Assembly (NCBI RefSeq): GCF_000381985.1
Contig: NZ_KB907340.1
Coordinates: 248,001 to 312,000, forward strand
Direction of reading: 5' to 3'
DNA length: 64,000 bases
From: Novispirillum itersonii subsp. itersonii ATCC 12639
GTDB lineage: Bacteria; Pseudomonadota; Alphaproteobacteria; Rhodospirillales; Rhodospirillaceae
How positions within the stretch are numbered: the stretch's first letter is position 1; every line of letters starts with the position of its first letter. Of this stretch, positions 9,332 to 18,176 are shown one piece after another. Both the position numbers and the translations under genes were made by a program. The notes under the pieces were generated by a model. That model was not told where the DNA came from. It was given only the letters and a program-made list of their open reading frames with translations, and ran no database searches.

Positions 9332-9548
9332 CTGCGTCCTCGAAAGTAATCCGCCCCGGCAACAGGCATCGCACCGGCCCCGGGACTGTCGAATGGAAAA
9401 GCCGGTACACTATGGCCGACATGGCATACCGACGGGGCCACCCCCATGCGGGGGCAGCCCTGCGCTGTCTTAGCAGGAACCGGCGCAGGGATAAACCCCA
9501 CACCACGCATGGATCATGCCTTTACCACTGTGGAACTGTAGCGGCCTC

Positions 9549-10148
9549 TTACAGGCTGCCGCCCAGAACCCCCTTGGTCGACGGGACCGCACCCGGCTTG
9601 CGCGGATCAATCTCCATCGCCTGCCGCAGGGCACGGGCCAGTGCCTTGAAGCAGCTTTCAATGATGTGATGGCAGTTTTCACCATAATGGTTCTGCACAT
9701 GCAGGGTGATCCCTGCCGTCTGGGAAAATGCCTGGAACCATTCCTTGAACAGTTCGGTATCGAAATCACCGATCTTGTCGCGCGGGAAAGACACCTTCCA
9801 GATCAGATAGGGGCGGTTGGACAGATCAAGGGCCACCTGCGACAGGGTCTCATCCATCGGAATCAGGGCAGAACCGTACCGCTGGATGCCTGCACGGTCC
9901 CCCAGGGCTTTCGACACCGCCATCCCGATTGCCAGCGCGCTGTCCTCGGTCGTATGGTGGAAATCGATATGGGTATCGCCCTTGGCCCGCACGGTCAGGT
10001 CCATCAGCGAGTGGCGGGACAGCTGCTCAAGCATGTGATCGAGAAAACCGATCCCGGTGGAAACATCATACTGGCCGGTGCCATCAATGTTCACACTGAC
10101 GCTGATTTCAGTTTCCTTGGTCTTCCGCTCGATGCTCGCCTGACGCAT
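9549..10148 (-). CDS. hisB: Imidazoleglycerol-phosphate dehydratase
   Basis: A 199-residue monofunctional IGPD without the phosphatase domain of the enterobacterial fusion. Metal-binding motifs [10 protein letters not shown] and [13 protein letters not shown] are present, and [15 protein letters not shown] precedes them. It dehydrates imidazole glycerol phosphate to imidazole acetol phosphate. I chose the ATG at 10148 ([15 protein letters not shown]) because the 16 residues before it, up to 10196, do not resemble the family. The ribosome site is weak. It is the first gene of the minus-strand his operon. Confidence 0.94.
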   Translation of the reverse strand: MRQASIERKTKETEISVSVNIDGTGQYDVSTGIGFLDHMLEQLSRHSLMDLTVRAKGDTHIDFHHTTEDSALAIGMAVSKALGDRAGIQRYGSALIPMDETLSQVALDLSNRPYLIWKVSFPRDKIGDFDTELFKEWFQAFSQTAGITLHVQNHYGENCHHIIESCFKALARALRQAMEIDPRKPGAVPSTKGVLGGSL

Positions 10149-10526
10149 GGGTTTGCTCTCTGCTTGCGCTGCCGGGCTTATCAGGGACACCTGCACATCT
10201 CCCCCGGCAACGGGGATGGGGTTCAGGCTATGTAACAGCCCTGTCGGGCCCCGCCAAGATCCCCAACAGGGCCAGAAGCCAAAAAAAGCATGCGGATTAC
10301 ACCTCTTACTCGCTATTCTTGGCTGGTTTCAACTGGTTCACACAAAGAACCCCGAGTATTGTTCAATCCCCGGTCTGTAGCCCGACGCATCACCCTGTCT
10401 TATGGCAGGATGACAGCTTAGGTCCGGTCAGACGGGACAGGGGCCCGTCCCCTGGGGGTGTTGTATCCAGACGCAACGGACCGGGCCGGGCATAGGACTG
10501 ACCACGCAAGATGGTGTGCCGATAAT
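10149..10526. other. Intergenic region between divergent hisB and XRE genes
   Basis: A 378-base stretch without a convincing gene. Bases about 10,270-10,375 are AT-richer than the flanks and probably hold the divergent promoters of the his operon and the XRE regulator. A small inverted repeat, GGTTC-N7-GAACC, lies near 10,338. I saw no terminator, attenuator peptide with a histidine run, or riboswitch. Confidence 0.5.
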
Positions 10527-11003
10527 ATGATTGACGATAAGCCGAAGGCTCGCCGCCGCCAGCCGATTACTGCCAAGGAATACGGACCGGATCCGGTTGA
10601 CGTTCACGTTGGCAAGCGTATGCGCCTGCGCCGTACCCTTCTTGGCCTGAGTCAGGAACAGCTGGCCGCCGCCGTTGGCGTGACTTTTCAGCAGATTCAA
10701 AAGTATGAGCGTGGCTCCAACCGCGTCTCCGCGTCCCGGCTGTATGATGTCGCCCGTGTGCTTGGCGTCGAAATCTCCTTCTTCTTCGAAGATATCGGTA
10801 AAGACGTCACCGATGGTCGCCCGACCCAGCACCTGCCGGAACAGGCCGGGCTGCCTGAGGTCTCCGGGCTGCCGTCTTACGAACAGGACCCGCTGTCACG
10901 GAACGAAACCCTGGAGCTGGTCCGCTCTTACTGGAAGCTGCCAAGCTCCGATATGCGGAAAAACGTCCTGGAGCTGCTGCGCAGCATGGGGCGCCGCGAC
11001 TGA
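10527..11003 (+). CDS. XRE-family helix-turn-helix regulator, conserved alphaproteobacterial type
   Basis: A 158-residue DNA-binding protein. The Cro/C1-type helix-turn-helix spans about residues 28-84 (VGKRMRLRRTLLGLSQEQLA, then VTFQQIQKYERGSNRVSASRL). The C-terminal part ends in RSYWKLPSSDMRKNVLELLRSM. This kind of solitary XRE protein is widespread on alphaproteobacterial chromosomes and is not a phage repressor by context. I chose ATG 10,527 (MIDDKPKARR) because family members begin shortly before PVDVHVGKR; the frame is open back to 10,458. Target genes are unknown. It lies divergent from hisB and convergent with a small unknown gene. Confidence 0.88.
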   Translation: MIDDKPKARRRQPITAKEYGPDPVDVHVGKRMRLRRTLLGLSQEQLAAAVGVTFQQIQKYERGSNRVSASRLYDVARVLGVEISFFFEDIGKDVTDGRPTQHLPEQAGLPEVSGLPSYEQDPLSRNETLELVRSYWKLPSSDMRKNVLELLRSMGRRD

Positions 11004-11013
11004 CCGCAGGACA

Positions 11014-11379
11014 TCAGCGTTTCGCAGAACCGGACAGGGCCTGACCGGGGTCAGGCGGGCATTCAAACACCGGCAGGAGCTGTTCGGCTGACAGCTGGGT
11101 AATGTCCAGAAAGTGGATCACTTCGGCCATTTGAGGATAGTCGGGCCGAAGATTTCCGAGGTCAGTCTTGAACCGTTCCGCCACACTGATCAGGCTGGCA
11201 AGAATCTTGAACGGCTCAGAGCATGGCTCGGGCAGGGCTGGCGTCGTATGACGTAACCCGGCCCGTCGGCGCGGCGATCCCCCCTTGGCAGAAACAGAGG
11301 CCGCTGCGCCGATGGCAGTACCATCCACCGCTACCGGCCTTGAAGACGGGCCCTTCCCCTTATCTGACTGCTCTGCCAT
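11014..11379 (-). CDS. Small protein of unknown function
   Basis: A 121-residue protein that I do not recognise. It has a good ribosome site (GGGGAGGA, about seven bases before the ATG), which is the main reason to believe it. The first 50 residues are basic and low in complexity (MAEQSDKGKGPSSRP...RRRAG). Residues about 58-105 look folded and helical (FKILASLISVAERFKTDLGN, then VIHFLDITQLSAEQLLPVFE). No signal peptide or membrane segment is visible. It converges on the XRE regulator with a ten-base gap. Confidence 0.6.
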   Translation of the reverse strand: MAEQSDKGKGPSSRPVAVDGTAIGAAASVSAKGGSPRRRAGLRHTTPALPEPCSEPFKILASLISVAERFKTDLGNLRPDYPQMAEVIHFLDITQLSAEQLLPVFECPPDPGQALSGSAKR

Positions 11380-11706
11380 CGGTAGTCCTCCCCAGCGTGT
11401 TAGCTAAAACGGAAAATACAACCTTGACGATAGTAAGTTGCCGTTTTTGTTCGGCAAATCTATCAAGGGTTGCCGTTTGCGCAAAGCCGTTTCTGCTCTT
11501 TTAAAGAGCATTTTTTCGATTACTCGAAAAAAGAGTGCTGCTTTGACAGGACTCCACCCAGGCCTTCTCCCCAAACCTTGACCCATGTTTATCCCTGCCC
11601 CATGTTGAACCACAGCATGGGGGAGAGACAGCCCGCCGTCAGGCCCGGTTGATCCCGCCCGGCTGCGCCGTCAGTCTGCTTCTTTCATCACAGGGCCCGA
11701 TCACCG
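11380..11706. other. Structured AT-rich intergenic region upstream of hslVU
   Basis: A 327-base non-coding stretch. Inverted repeats seen in order are TTGCCG-N8-CGGCAA (11,438-11,457), TGCTCTT-TTA-AAGAGCA followed by six T (11,494-11,516), TTTTTTCGA-TTAC-TCGAAAAAA (about 11,511-11,532), and CCCCATG-N11-CATGGGG (11,598-11,622). The second is terminator-like on the plus strand although no plus-strand gene precedes it. The second and third share bases and would exclude one another. The region could encode a small RNA or a regulated leader for hslVU; this is inference. Confidence 0.5.
11577..11606 (+). promoter_or_regulatory. Possible heat-shock (sigma-32) promoter of hslVU
   Basis: CTTGAC at 11,577-11,582 is followed after 16 bases by CCCATGTT near 11,599-11,606. 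This resembles the alphaproteobacterial sigma-32 pattern (CTTG, about 17 bases, CCATAT-like). It lies about 100 bases before hslV, a known heat-shock operon in other bacteria. The match is only partial. Confidence 0.35.
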
Positions 11707-12258
11707 ATGCATGATTCCCCGACCAGTGCCGCGTGGCATGGCACCACAATTCTTTCTGTCCGCAAAAACGGTCGTGTCGTCGTTGCCGGTGACGGACAGG
11801 TGACACTGGGCAACACCGTCCTGAAAGCCAGCGCCCGCAAGGTCCGCCCGTTGGCGGGGGGCAAGGTCATTGTCGGTTTTGCCGGGGCCACCGCCGATGC
11901 CTTCACCCTGTTTGAGCGGCTGGAAGCCAAGCTTGAACAGTACCCCGACCAACTGTCGCGGGCCTGTGTCGAACTGGCGAAAGACTGGCGGACTGACCGC
12001 TATCTGCGCAAACTGGAAGCCATGATGGCTGTCGCCGACCGCGACACCTCTCTGATCCTGTCCGGAACCGGCGATGTGCTGGAGCCTGAGGATGGCCTGA
12101 TCGGTATCGGATCCGGTGGGGCCTATGCCCTGTCTGCGGCCCGTGCCCTGATCGATATCGACGGACTGGATGCCGAGGCCATTGCCCGGAAAGCCATGAA
12201 AATTGCCGGTGATATCTGCATCTACACCAATCACTCTGTCACGCTGGAGAGCCTGTAA
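11707..12258 (+). CDS. hslV: ATP-dependent protease HslV, proteolytic subunit
   Basis: A 183-residue proteasome-like peptidase. The mature N-terminus is expected at Thr13 (WHG followed by TTILSV), so the protein carries a 12-residue propeptide rather than only the initiator Met as in E. coli; such short leaders are common in alphaproteobacterial HslV. The motif [17 protein letters not shown] and the [14 protein letters not shown] segment are typical. It forms a double hexamer that degrades unfolded proteins fed by HslU, encoded three bases downstream. Probably heat-shock regulated. Confidence 0.95.
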   Translation: MHDSPTSAAWHGTTILSVRKNGRVVVAGDGQVTLGNTVLKASARKVRPLAGGKVIVGFAGATADAFTLFERLEAKLEQYPDQLSRACVELAKDWRTDRYLRKLEAMMAVADRDTSLILSGTGDVLEPEDGLIGIGSGGAYALSAARALIDIDGLDAEAIARKAMKIAGDICIYTNHSVTLESL

Positions 12259-12261
12259 GCC

Positions 12262-13572
12262 ATGACCGGATTCAGCCCGCGCGAAATCGTTTCGGAACTG
12301 GACCGTCATATTGTCGGCCAGCAGGATGCCAAACGGGCCGTGGCGATTGCCCTACGGAACCGCTGGCGCCGCCAGCAGGTGGCAGAGCCCCTGCGTGACG
12401 AAATTCTGCCGAAGAATATTCTGATGATCGGGCCGACCGGTGTCGGGAAAACCGAGATTGCCCGCCGTCTGGCCAAACTGGCGCAGGCACCGTTCCTGAA
12501 GGTTGAGGCCACCAAGTTCACCGAGGTCGGCTATGTCGGACGGGATGTTGACAGCATCATCCGCGACCTGCTGGAGAATGCGATTCAGGACAGCCGGGCG
12601 ACCCTGCGCCGTCAGGTCACCGCCAAGGCCGAACTGGCAGCCGAAGACCGTGTGCTGGATGCCTTGGTCGGGGACAGTGCCAGCCCGGAAACCCGTCAGA
12701 AATTCCGGAAGATGCTGCGGGAAGGCAGCCTGAATGACCGCGAGATTGAACTTCAGGTCCGGGATACCGGCGCCGCCACGATGCCTTCCATCGATATTCC
12801 CGGAATGCCGGGGGCACAGATGGGCATGCTCAACCTGAACGACATCTTCGGCAAAGCCTTTGGCGGAGCCACCAAAACCCGCAAAATGAAGGTGTCTGAC
12901 AGTTACGCAGTATTGCTGCGTGAAGAAGCCGACAAACTGCTGGACGAGGAACAGGTCGTCAAACAGGCGATCAGTGCCGTGGAAAACAACGGCATCGTCT
13001 TTCTGGATGAAATCGACAAAATCTGTGCCCGCGCAGAGGCCCGCAGCGCCGATGTCTCCCGCGAGGGGGTCCAGCGCGACCTGCTGCCCCTGATCGAAGG
13101 AACCACCGTCACCACCAAGCACGGCCCGGTCAAGACGGACCACATCCTGTTTATCGCCTCCGGGGCGTTTCATCTCGCCAAACCGTCAGACCTTCTGCCG
13201 GAACTGCAGGGCCGCCTGCCGATCCGGGTGGAACTGCAGCCGCTGACCGCTGAAGACTTCCGACGGATCCTGACCGAGCCGGAAGCCAGCCTGATCAAGC
13301 AGTATACTGCCCTGCTGGCCACGGAAGAAGTGACCCTGACCTTTGCCGATGATGCGATCACGGCTCTGGCCGAACTGGCCGCAGAGGTGAACCGTACTGT
13401 GGAAAACATCGGTGCCCGGCGCCTGCATACCCTGCTGGAGAAACTGCTGGAAGAGATCAGCTTCTCCGCACCGGACCGCAGCGGAGAGGCCATCACCCTG
13501 ACCGGGGCCGATGTGCGGGACCGCATCGCCCCGCTGGCAAAGAAGAGTGACCTGTCAAAGTTTATCCTGTAA
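12262..13572 (+). CDS. hslU: HslU ATPase (ClpY), unfoldase of the HslVU protease
   Basis: A 436-residue AAA+ ATPase of normal length. Walker [10 protein letters not shown] lies near residues 57-65 and Walker [11 protein letters not shown] near 244-253, with the family's intermediate domain between them (about 100-230). The C-terminus ends in LSKFIL, the tail that docks into HslV to activate it. It unfolds substrates with ATP and passes them to HslV. The start is three bases after the hslV stop, so the two are one operon. Confidence 0.97.
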   Translation: MTGFSPREIVSELDRHIVGQQDAKRAVAIALRNRWRRQQVAEPLRDEILPKNILMIGPTGVGKTEIARRLAKLAQAPFLKVEATKFTEVGYVGRDVDSIIRDLLENAIQDSRATLRRQVTAKAELAAEDRVLDALVGDSASPETRQKFRKMLREGSLNDREIELQVRDTGAATMPSIDIPGMPGAQMGMLNLNDIFGKAFGGATKTRKMKVSDSYAVLLREEADKLLDEEQVVKQAISAVENNGIVFLDEIDKICARAEARSADVSREGVQRDLLPLIEGTTVTTKHGPVKTDHILFIASGAFHLAKPSDLLPELQGRLPIRVELQPLTAEDFRRILTEPEASLIKQYTALLATEEVTLTFADDAITALAELAAEVNRTVENIGARRLHTLLEKLLEEISFSAPDRSGEAITLTGADVRDRIAPLAKKSDLSKFIL

Positions 13573-13661
13573 GACGGATGGACCGAAACCGGACGGGGGT
13601 GGCGATGCTGCCCCCGTCGCCGCTTCTGCCCCGTTTTCCCCGTATAGCTTCTGGAGTCCTC

Positions 13662-14393
13662 ATGCGTCCGTCCGGCCGTTCCCCCGATCAACTGCGTTCC
13701 GTCAGCCTTGAAACCGGCGTCAATAAGCACGCTGAAGGGTCCTGCCTCGTGAAGTTCGGGGATACCCATGTCCTGTGCACCGCCAGCATTGATACCCGGG
13801 TACCGCCGTGGCTGCGCGGGCAGGGGAAGGGCTGGGTGACGGCGGAATACGGAATGCTGCCGCGAGCCACCGGCCAGCGGACCGACCGCGAAGCCGCCAA
13901 AGGCAAACAGTCTGGCCGTACACAGGAAATTCAGCGCCTGATCGGCCGGTCCCTGCGGGCCATCACGGATCTGACCGCCATGGGCGAAATGCAGGTCAAG
14001 GTGGACTGCGATGTTCTGCAGGCCGATGGCGGAACCCGTACCGCCTCGATCACCGGGGCCTATGTGGCGCTGGCGCTGGCCTTTGACCACGCCCTGAAAG
14101 CCGGCCAGATCAAGACTCACCCGCTGACCGACAGTGTCGCCGCCATTTCCTGCGGGCTGTACAATGGTATGGCCGTTCTCGATCTGGATTATGCGGAAGA
14201 CTCTTCGGCGCAGGCGGATGCCAATTTTGTGCTGACCGGCAGCGGCAAGGTGATTGAGGTACAGGGCACCGCTGAAGACGTGCCGTTTACCCGTGCCGAG
14301 CTGAACCAGCTGCTGGATCTGGCGGAAGCCGGAATTGCCACACTGACTGTGGTGCAGGCTGACACCCTGACCGCCGCCCGCTCCATCGCCTGA
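13662..14393 (+). CDS. rph: Ribonuclease PH
   Basis: A 243-residue 3'-5' phosphorolytic exoribonuclease that trims tRNA 3' ends. The opening [27 protein letters not shown] is the family's normal start. The conserved [16 protein letters not shown] and [23 protein letters not shown] segments (phosphate- and RNA-binding arginines) follow. The frame is open to 13,578, but the ATG at 13,662 has GGAG seven bases upstream and matches family starts. It lies between hslU and rdgB; rph-rdgB is a common pair. Confidence 0.96.
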   Translation: MRPSGRSPDQLRSVSLETGVNKHAEGSCLVKFGDTHVLCTASIDTRVPPWLRGQGKGWVTAEYGMLPRATGQRTDREAAKGKQSGRTQEIQRLIGRSLRAITDLTAMGEMQVKVDCDVLQADGGTRTASITGAYVALALAFDHALKAGQIKTHPLTDSVAAISCGLYNGMAVLDLDYAEDSSAQADANFVLTGSGKVIEVQGTAEDVPFTRAELNQLLDLAEAGIATLTVVQADTLTAARSIA

Positions 14394-14416
14394 GGCCCCT
14401 TCGGAGGATCTCTTCC

Positions 14417-15022
14417 ATGACCGTATCCCGCCGCCTGAACCCCGGGGATACCCTGATTGTGGCCAGCCACAATGCCGGTAAAGTCCGGGAAATCAGGGAT
14501 CTTCTGGCCCCGTTTTCCATTGATGTCCGGTCAGCCGGGGATCTGAACCTGCCGGAACCGGAAGAAACAGGCTCAACCTACGCTGAAAATGCCATCCTGA
14601 AGGCCGTTGCCGCTGCCACAGCGGCCAATCTTCCGGCTTTGTCTGATGACTCCGGGGTCAGCGTCAGCGCACTGGATGGCGCACCGGGAATCTATTCCGC
14701 CCGCTGGGCCGGGCCGGAAAAAGATTTCGCCATGGCAATGAGAAAAGTGATCGATCTGGTTGGCCCCAACCCCGACCGCTCCGTGGCGTTCATCTGCGTT
14801 CTCTGCGTCGCCTGGCCCGACGGGCACACCGAATGCTTTGAAGGCCGGATTGATGGCACCCTGACCGAGCCGAGGGGCACCAATGGCTTTGGTTATGACC
14901 CCTTCTTCACCCCGGACGGCTACGATCAGACGTTCGGGGAAATGGATCCGGCAGCCAAACACGCAATCAGCCACCGCGCCCGGGCTTTCACCAAACTGGT
15001 TGAGTCCTGCTTCACCGCATGA
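14417..15022 (+). CDS. rdgB: XTP/dITP diphosphatase (Ham1/RdgB)
   Basis: A 201-residue house-cleaning pyrophosphatase that removes dITP and XTP and so prevents damaged bases entering [16 protein letters not shown] near residues 14-26 and [25 protein letters not shown] near 75-95 (catalytic and Mg-binding acidic residues) are diagnostic, as are [11 protein letters not shown] and SHRARAF toward the end. It follows rph by 23 bases and ends at a strong terminator. In many relatives the next gene is hemW; here hemW is 35 kb away. Confidence 0.95.
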   Translation: MTVSRRLNPGDTLIVASHNAGKVREIRDLLAPFSIDVRSAGDLNLPEPEETGSTYAENAILKAVAAATAANLPALSDDSGVSVSALDGAPGIYSARWAGPEKDFAMAMRKVIDLVGPNPDRSVAFICVLCVAWPDGHTECFEGRIDGTLTEPRGTNGFGYDPFFTPDGYDQTFGEMDPAAKHAISHRARAFTKLVESCFTA

Positions 15023-15031
15023 TGCGTCCGT

Positions 15032-15065
15032 AAAAAACCGGTCCTGATCAGGGGCCGGTTTTTTA
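15032..15065 (+). terminator. Rho-independent terminator after rdgB
   Basis: The stem AAAAAACCGGTCC pairs with GGGGCCGGTTTTTT (one wobble) around a short loop, ending in six T. It begins ten bases after the rdgB stop. Confidence 0.9.
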
Positions 15066-15196
15066 TCGTCTCACTCTCTGCATTTTTGCAGATAGATATC
15101 GAGAAATTGCCGATTAATCTTCTATTCTTGCATAGATACTCTGATCTCAGACCACGAAACACCCGGCCATCCCCAATCGTTTGAGGAGTCTGAGCA
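15066..15196 (+). promoter_or_regulatory. AT-rich upstream region of the isochorismatase-like gene
   Basis: The gap is clearly AT-richer than its flanks. It includes a 16-base inverted repeat, TCTGCA-TTTT-TGCAGA, at 15,077-15,092. I cannot place -35 and -10 boxes with confidence. The repeat could be an operator. Confidence 0.4.
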
Positions 15197-15799
15197 ATGA
15201 CACAGCCTAAAACAATCCAGCAGATGCGTGGCGTTGATCCGGTACCGCCACCGCTGTCAAAGTCCGCTTTGATCATCATTGATGCCCAGCAGGAATATCA
15301 GAGCGGACCACTGGCTCTGCCCGGCCTTGACGCCGCCGTCGCAGAAACGGCGGCCCTTCTGGACCGGGCCCGGACTCTGGGAACACCGGTCCTGCACATT
15401 GTTCATCAGGGATCACCGGGCGGAGCCTTTGATCTGGATGCCCCCCGGGGCGCAATTCTGCCAGCCCTCGCCCCCCGGGCCGGAGAGCCGGTGATCCGCA
15501 AAACACGGGCCAGTGCCTTTGCCGGTACTGATCTGCAGCTGCGTCTGGCTGCCCTGGGGACCCCGCCGCTGGTGCTGGTCGGGTTTATGACGCACAACTG
15601 TGTGGCAGGAACAGCCCATTCAGCCTCGGCTCTGGGCATGACGGTTACTATTGTCAACAGCGCCAGCGCCACCCGTGCCCTTCCCCTGCCGAATGGTGGC
15701 GCGGTTGATGCCGACACCCTGCATCAGACAACCCTGAGCGGCCTGAGTGATACGATCGCCCGGATCGTTCCGCAGGCCGGGGACATCCCCGATCATTAA
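15197..15799 (+). CDS. Isochorismatase-fold cysteine hydrolase
   Basis: A 200-residue protein of the isochorismatase/nicotinamidase superfamily. The catalytic triad is visible: Asp29 in ALIIIDAQQEY, Lys102 in VIRKTRASAF, and Cys135 in GFMTHNCVAGTA. The presence of the cysteine marks it as a true cysteine hydrolase (amidase or nicotinamidase type) rather than an isochorismatase, which lacks it. The substrate cannot be told from sequence. It is monocistronic, between the rdgB terminator and a strong hairpin before mscS. Confidence 0.85.
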   Translation: MTQPKTIQQMRGVDPVPPPLSKSALIIIDAQQEYQSGPLALPGLDAAVAETAALLDRARTLGTPVLHIVHQGSPGGAFDLDAPRGAILPALAPRAGEPVIRKTRASAFAGTDLQLRLAALGTPPLVLVGFMTHNCVAGTAHSASALGMTVTIVNSASATRALPLPNGGAVDADTLHQTTLSGLSDTIARIVPQAGDIPDH

Positions 15800-15837
15800 T
15801 CTTCTTGCGCCGGGCCACGCCACAGGCACAGTAAGAT

Positions 15838-15890
15838 AAGAGACCCCTGTCCCGGCGGTACGATGCGGAACCGCCGGGACGTCTCTTTTG
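15838..15890 (+). terminator. Long hairpin between the hydrolase gene and mscS
   Basis: Arms AAGAGAC-(CCCT)-GTCCCGGCGGT and ACCGCCGGGAC-GTCTCTT form an 18-pair stem with one 4-base bulge, closed by a 10-base loop and followed by TTT. It is built like a terminator for the upstream gene but ends only two bases before the mscS ribosome site, so it could also be a leader structure. Confidence 0.75.
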
Positions 15891-15902
15891 CAGGAGGGCA
15901 TA

Positions 15903-16709
15903 ATGGAACACCTACAGGATACCGTACTGAAATGGACCGATACGGTTATGGCAATCATCGCCACCTACGGTCTGCAGGTGATTGCCGCCATTACCATCCT
16001 GCTTGTCGGGTGGGTCAGCTCGCGGTGGATATCTGGCCTTCTGGCCCGCACGCTGTCGAAGATCAAAGCCTGCGACAGCATGCTGGTGGAATTCTTCGCC
16101 TCTCTGGTCCGCTATGCCATTCTGGCATTTACCGTCATCGCGGTTCTTGAAAAGTTTGGGGTCGCCACCACCAGCTTTGTCGCCATTCTTGGGGCCGCCG
16201 GTCTGGCCATCGGTCTGGCTTTGCAGGGAACCCTAACCAGCGTTGCCGCCGGGGTAATGCTGCTGATCTTCCGCCCGTTCCGGGCCGGAGACAGCATCGA
16301 AGCCGGGGCAATCAGCGGTACGGTGAAAGGGTTATCGCTGTTCGTGACTGAATTGGCGACCGCCGATAACGTTAAGGTGATTGTTCCCAATTCCAAGCTG
16401 TGGGGGGATACCCTGCGGAACCTGTCCGCCAACCCCCGCCGCAAAATCGATTTCAGCCTGAATATCGGTTACCGCGAGGATGTTACAGGGGCCCTTGCCC
16501 TGCTGACTGACATCGTCAATGCCGATCCGCGGCTTGAACAGTCCCCCGCCCCCCAGGCCATCATTGCCGTACTGGGGGATGCAGGTCTGAAAATCAGCAT
16601 CAGCGGCTGGTGTGCAGCCTCTGACGTCGGTGCCGTCAGGGCAGACCTGAACCAGACGATCGTAACCCGGTTCACCGCCGCCGGATATGCACTGGCCGTC
16701 GGGGGATAA
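15903..16709 (+). CDS. mscS: Small-conductance mechanosensitive channel (MscS)
   Basis: A 268-residue inner-membrane channel of minimal MscS size. Two N-terminal membrane helices are followed by the pore-lining helix with GAAGLAIGLALQGTLTSVAAGVMLL (about residues 95-120), then RPFRAGD and the cytoplasmic beta domain with TADNVKVIVPNSKLWG. It opens on membrane tension during hypo-osmotic shock. ATG 15,903 is preceded by AGGAGG five bases upstream; an in-frame TTG at 15,888 is less likely. Confidence 0.93.
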   Translation: MEHLQDTVLKWTDTVMAIIATYGLQVIAAITILLVGWVSSRWISGLLARTLSKIKACDSMLVEFFASLVRYAILAFTVIAVLEKFGVATTSFVAILGAAGLAIGLALQGTLTSVAAGVMLLIFRPFRAGDSIEAGAISGTVKGLSLFVTELATADNVKVIVPNSKLWGDTLRNLSANPRRKIDFSLNIGYREDVTGALALLTDIVNADPRLEQSPAPQAIIAVLGDAGLKISISGWCAASDVGAVRADLNQTIVTRFTAAGYALAVGG

Positions 16710-16716
16710 AGCCCGG

Positions 16717-17139
16717 TCAGGCCTCTCCGATAACATGCAGGACGACATGGCGGGCATGCCCACGGGCGCGGTGTTCCATCAGGTACACCGCCTGCCAGTC
16801 CCCAAGCAGCATGTGGCCGCCGCCCACTGGTATAGACAGGCTGACGCCTGTCAGCATGGTCCGGATATGGGCGGGCATGTCGTCGTCCCCTTCCGCGATG
16901 TGCCGGTAGCGGTGAGGATCCTCTGGCACAATGCGCCTCAGGAACACTTCCAGATCATGGCGGACAGCCGGATCAGCATTCTCCTGAATTGTCAGGCTGG
17001 CTGACGTGTGTTGACAGAACACCGTCAGCACACCGGTCTGCACTCCCGTGTCCCGGATCCAGTGGTTTATTGCGTCGGTAATGTCGGTCAGATCTTGCCC
17101 GCGGGTGCGGATGGTCAGGGTCGTCTGGCTCTGGCGCAT
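16717..17139 (-). CDS. yjbQ: YjbQ-family protein (UPF0047)
   Basis: A 140-residue protein of the YjbQ/UPF0047 family. Conserved features include TGVLTVFCQHTSASLTIQENAD near residues 36-57, the HIRTMLTGVSLSIPV segment and HMLLGDWQAVYLMEHR. Family members show weak thiamine-phosphate-synthase-like activity in vitro, but their cellular role is not settled. It converges on mscS with a seven-base gap. Start MRQSQTTLTIRT is the usual one. Confidence 0.9.
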   Translation of the reverse strand: MRQSQTTLTIRTRGQDLTDITDAINHWIRDTGVQTGVLTVFCQHTSASLTIQENADPAVRHDLEVFLRRIVPEDPHRYRHIAEGDDDMPAHIRTMLTGVSLSIPVGGGHMLLGDWQAVYLMEHRARGHARHVVLHVIGEA

Positions 17140-17304
17140 GGTGGTCTCCCCCTGTTTTATACCGGGAGCATGTTCCGATGAAACGGATCCGGATGCGCCG
17201 CAGGGGATGCTCTCTTTAAAACAGGAAGGGCATCTTCAGCCGCAACACCGCTGTCCACGTTCTCGGCAAACGCGTTCTCTGGAAAAGACAGTATACACCC
17301 CTTA

Positions 17305-18174
17305 TCAGAGAAGGGGTTTAAGGATTTCCGAGAGCCAGTCAGCCACCACCCGGACCCGGCGACTGCGCAGAACATCAGACTGCACCGCCATCCACAGGGG
17401 ACGGGTCACCACGACATCCTCCAGCCGGACCAGTCCTGCCCCCCGATCAGCAAGGATACAGGGCAGTACAGCCCGCCCCAGACCGGCCTGAGCAGCCGCC
17501 AGCAGCAATGCCGCCGAAGAGGCACGCAGGGCAGGGCGGCTTCCCTCAGCCTCCAGCCGGTCTGCCAGCCACCGCGCTTCCACAACATCCTGCAGGCTGT
17601 CATCATAGCCCAGCCATGGCAGACCCACCGGATCCCGCCCTACAGCGGCATACACCGCCATCGGCACTGCCCCCACACGGCGGACCATCACGCCCGGATC
17701 CTGCGGCATCGCCAGCCGCAGGGCGATATCCGCTTCACGCCGGTTCAGATTGGCATTGGACTGACTTCCCAGAAGATCCAGCATCAGACCGGGATAGCGC
17801 TGGTACAGATCGGGGATTGCAGGAACCACCAGACAGGTCAGCACCGACTCTACGGCCGTCAGCCGGACTGTCCCCGTCACCGTTTCCCCTTGCCGGAGAG
17901 CGTGAGCAACGCCGATCAGACCATCCTCAATCCGCCGGGCCTGAGAGAGTAACAGCTCCCCGGTTTCCGTCGGGATCATCTCCCCCTCGAAACGATGAAA
18001 CAGAGCCCGGGACAGCGTTGCTTCCGCCGCCTGTAACCGTCGCGATACGGTTGTCTGATTAACCCCAAGATGCCGGGCCGCGGCCGACAGGGTCCGCCCT
18101 TCGGCAATCGCCAGTACAAGCCGCAGATCATCCCAATCCAATGGAAAAACATCAGGCTGCAGTGGATCGGTCAT
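17305..18174 (-). CDS. LysR-family transcriptional regulator
   Basis: A 289-residue regulator. The winged helix-turn-helix occupies about residues 12-70 (LDWDDLRLVLAIAEGRTLSAAARHLGVNQTTVSRRLQAAE), followed by a periplasmic-binding-like effector domain starting near TGTVRLTAVESVLTCLVVP. Wording of the HTH places it in the AmpR/GcvA-like LysR group that acts on metabolism; its inducer is unknown. The ATG at 18,174 follows the thiE stop after two bases, with TGAGGATG serving as ribosome site. It is therefore co-transcribed downstream of thiE, an unusual place for a LysR gene, which is often divergent from its target. Confidence 0.88.
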   Translation of the reverse strand: MTDPLQPDVFPLDWDDLRLVLAIAEGRTLSAAARHLGVNQTTVSRRLQAAEATLSRALFHRFEGEMIPTETGELLLSQARRIEDGLIGVAHALRQGETVTGTVRLTAVESVLTCLVVPAIPDLYQRYPGLMLDLLGSQSNANLNRREADIALRLAMPQDPGVMVRRVGAVPMAVYAAVGRDPVGLPWLGYDDSLQDVVEARWLADRLEAEGSRPALRASSAALLLAAAQAGLGRAVLPCILADRGAGLVRLEDVVVTRPLWMAVQSDVLRSRRVRVVADWLSEILKPLL

Positions 18175-18176
18175 CC

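Noticed and set aside
17298-17316. CCCCTT-N7-AAGGGG inverted repeat at the end of the LysR gene
   Set aside because: It overlaps the stop codon, has a six-base stem and no T-run, so it is too weak to call a terminator.
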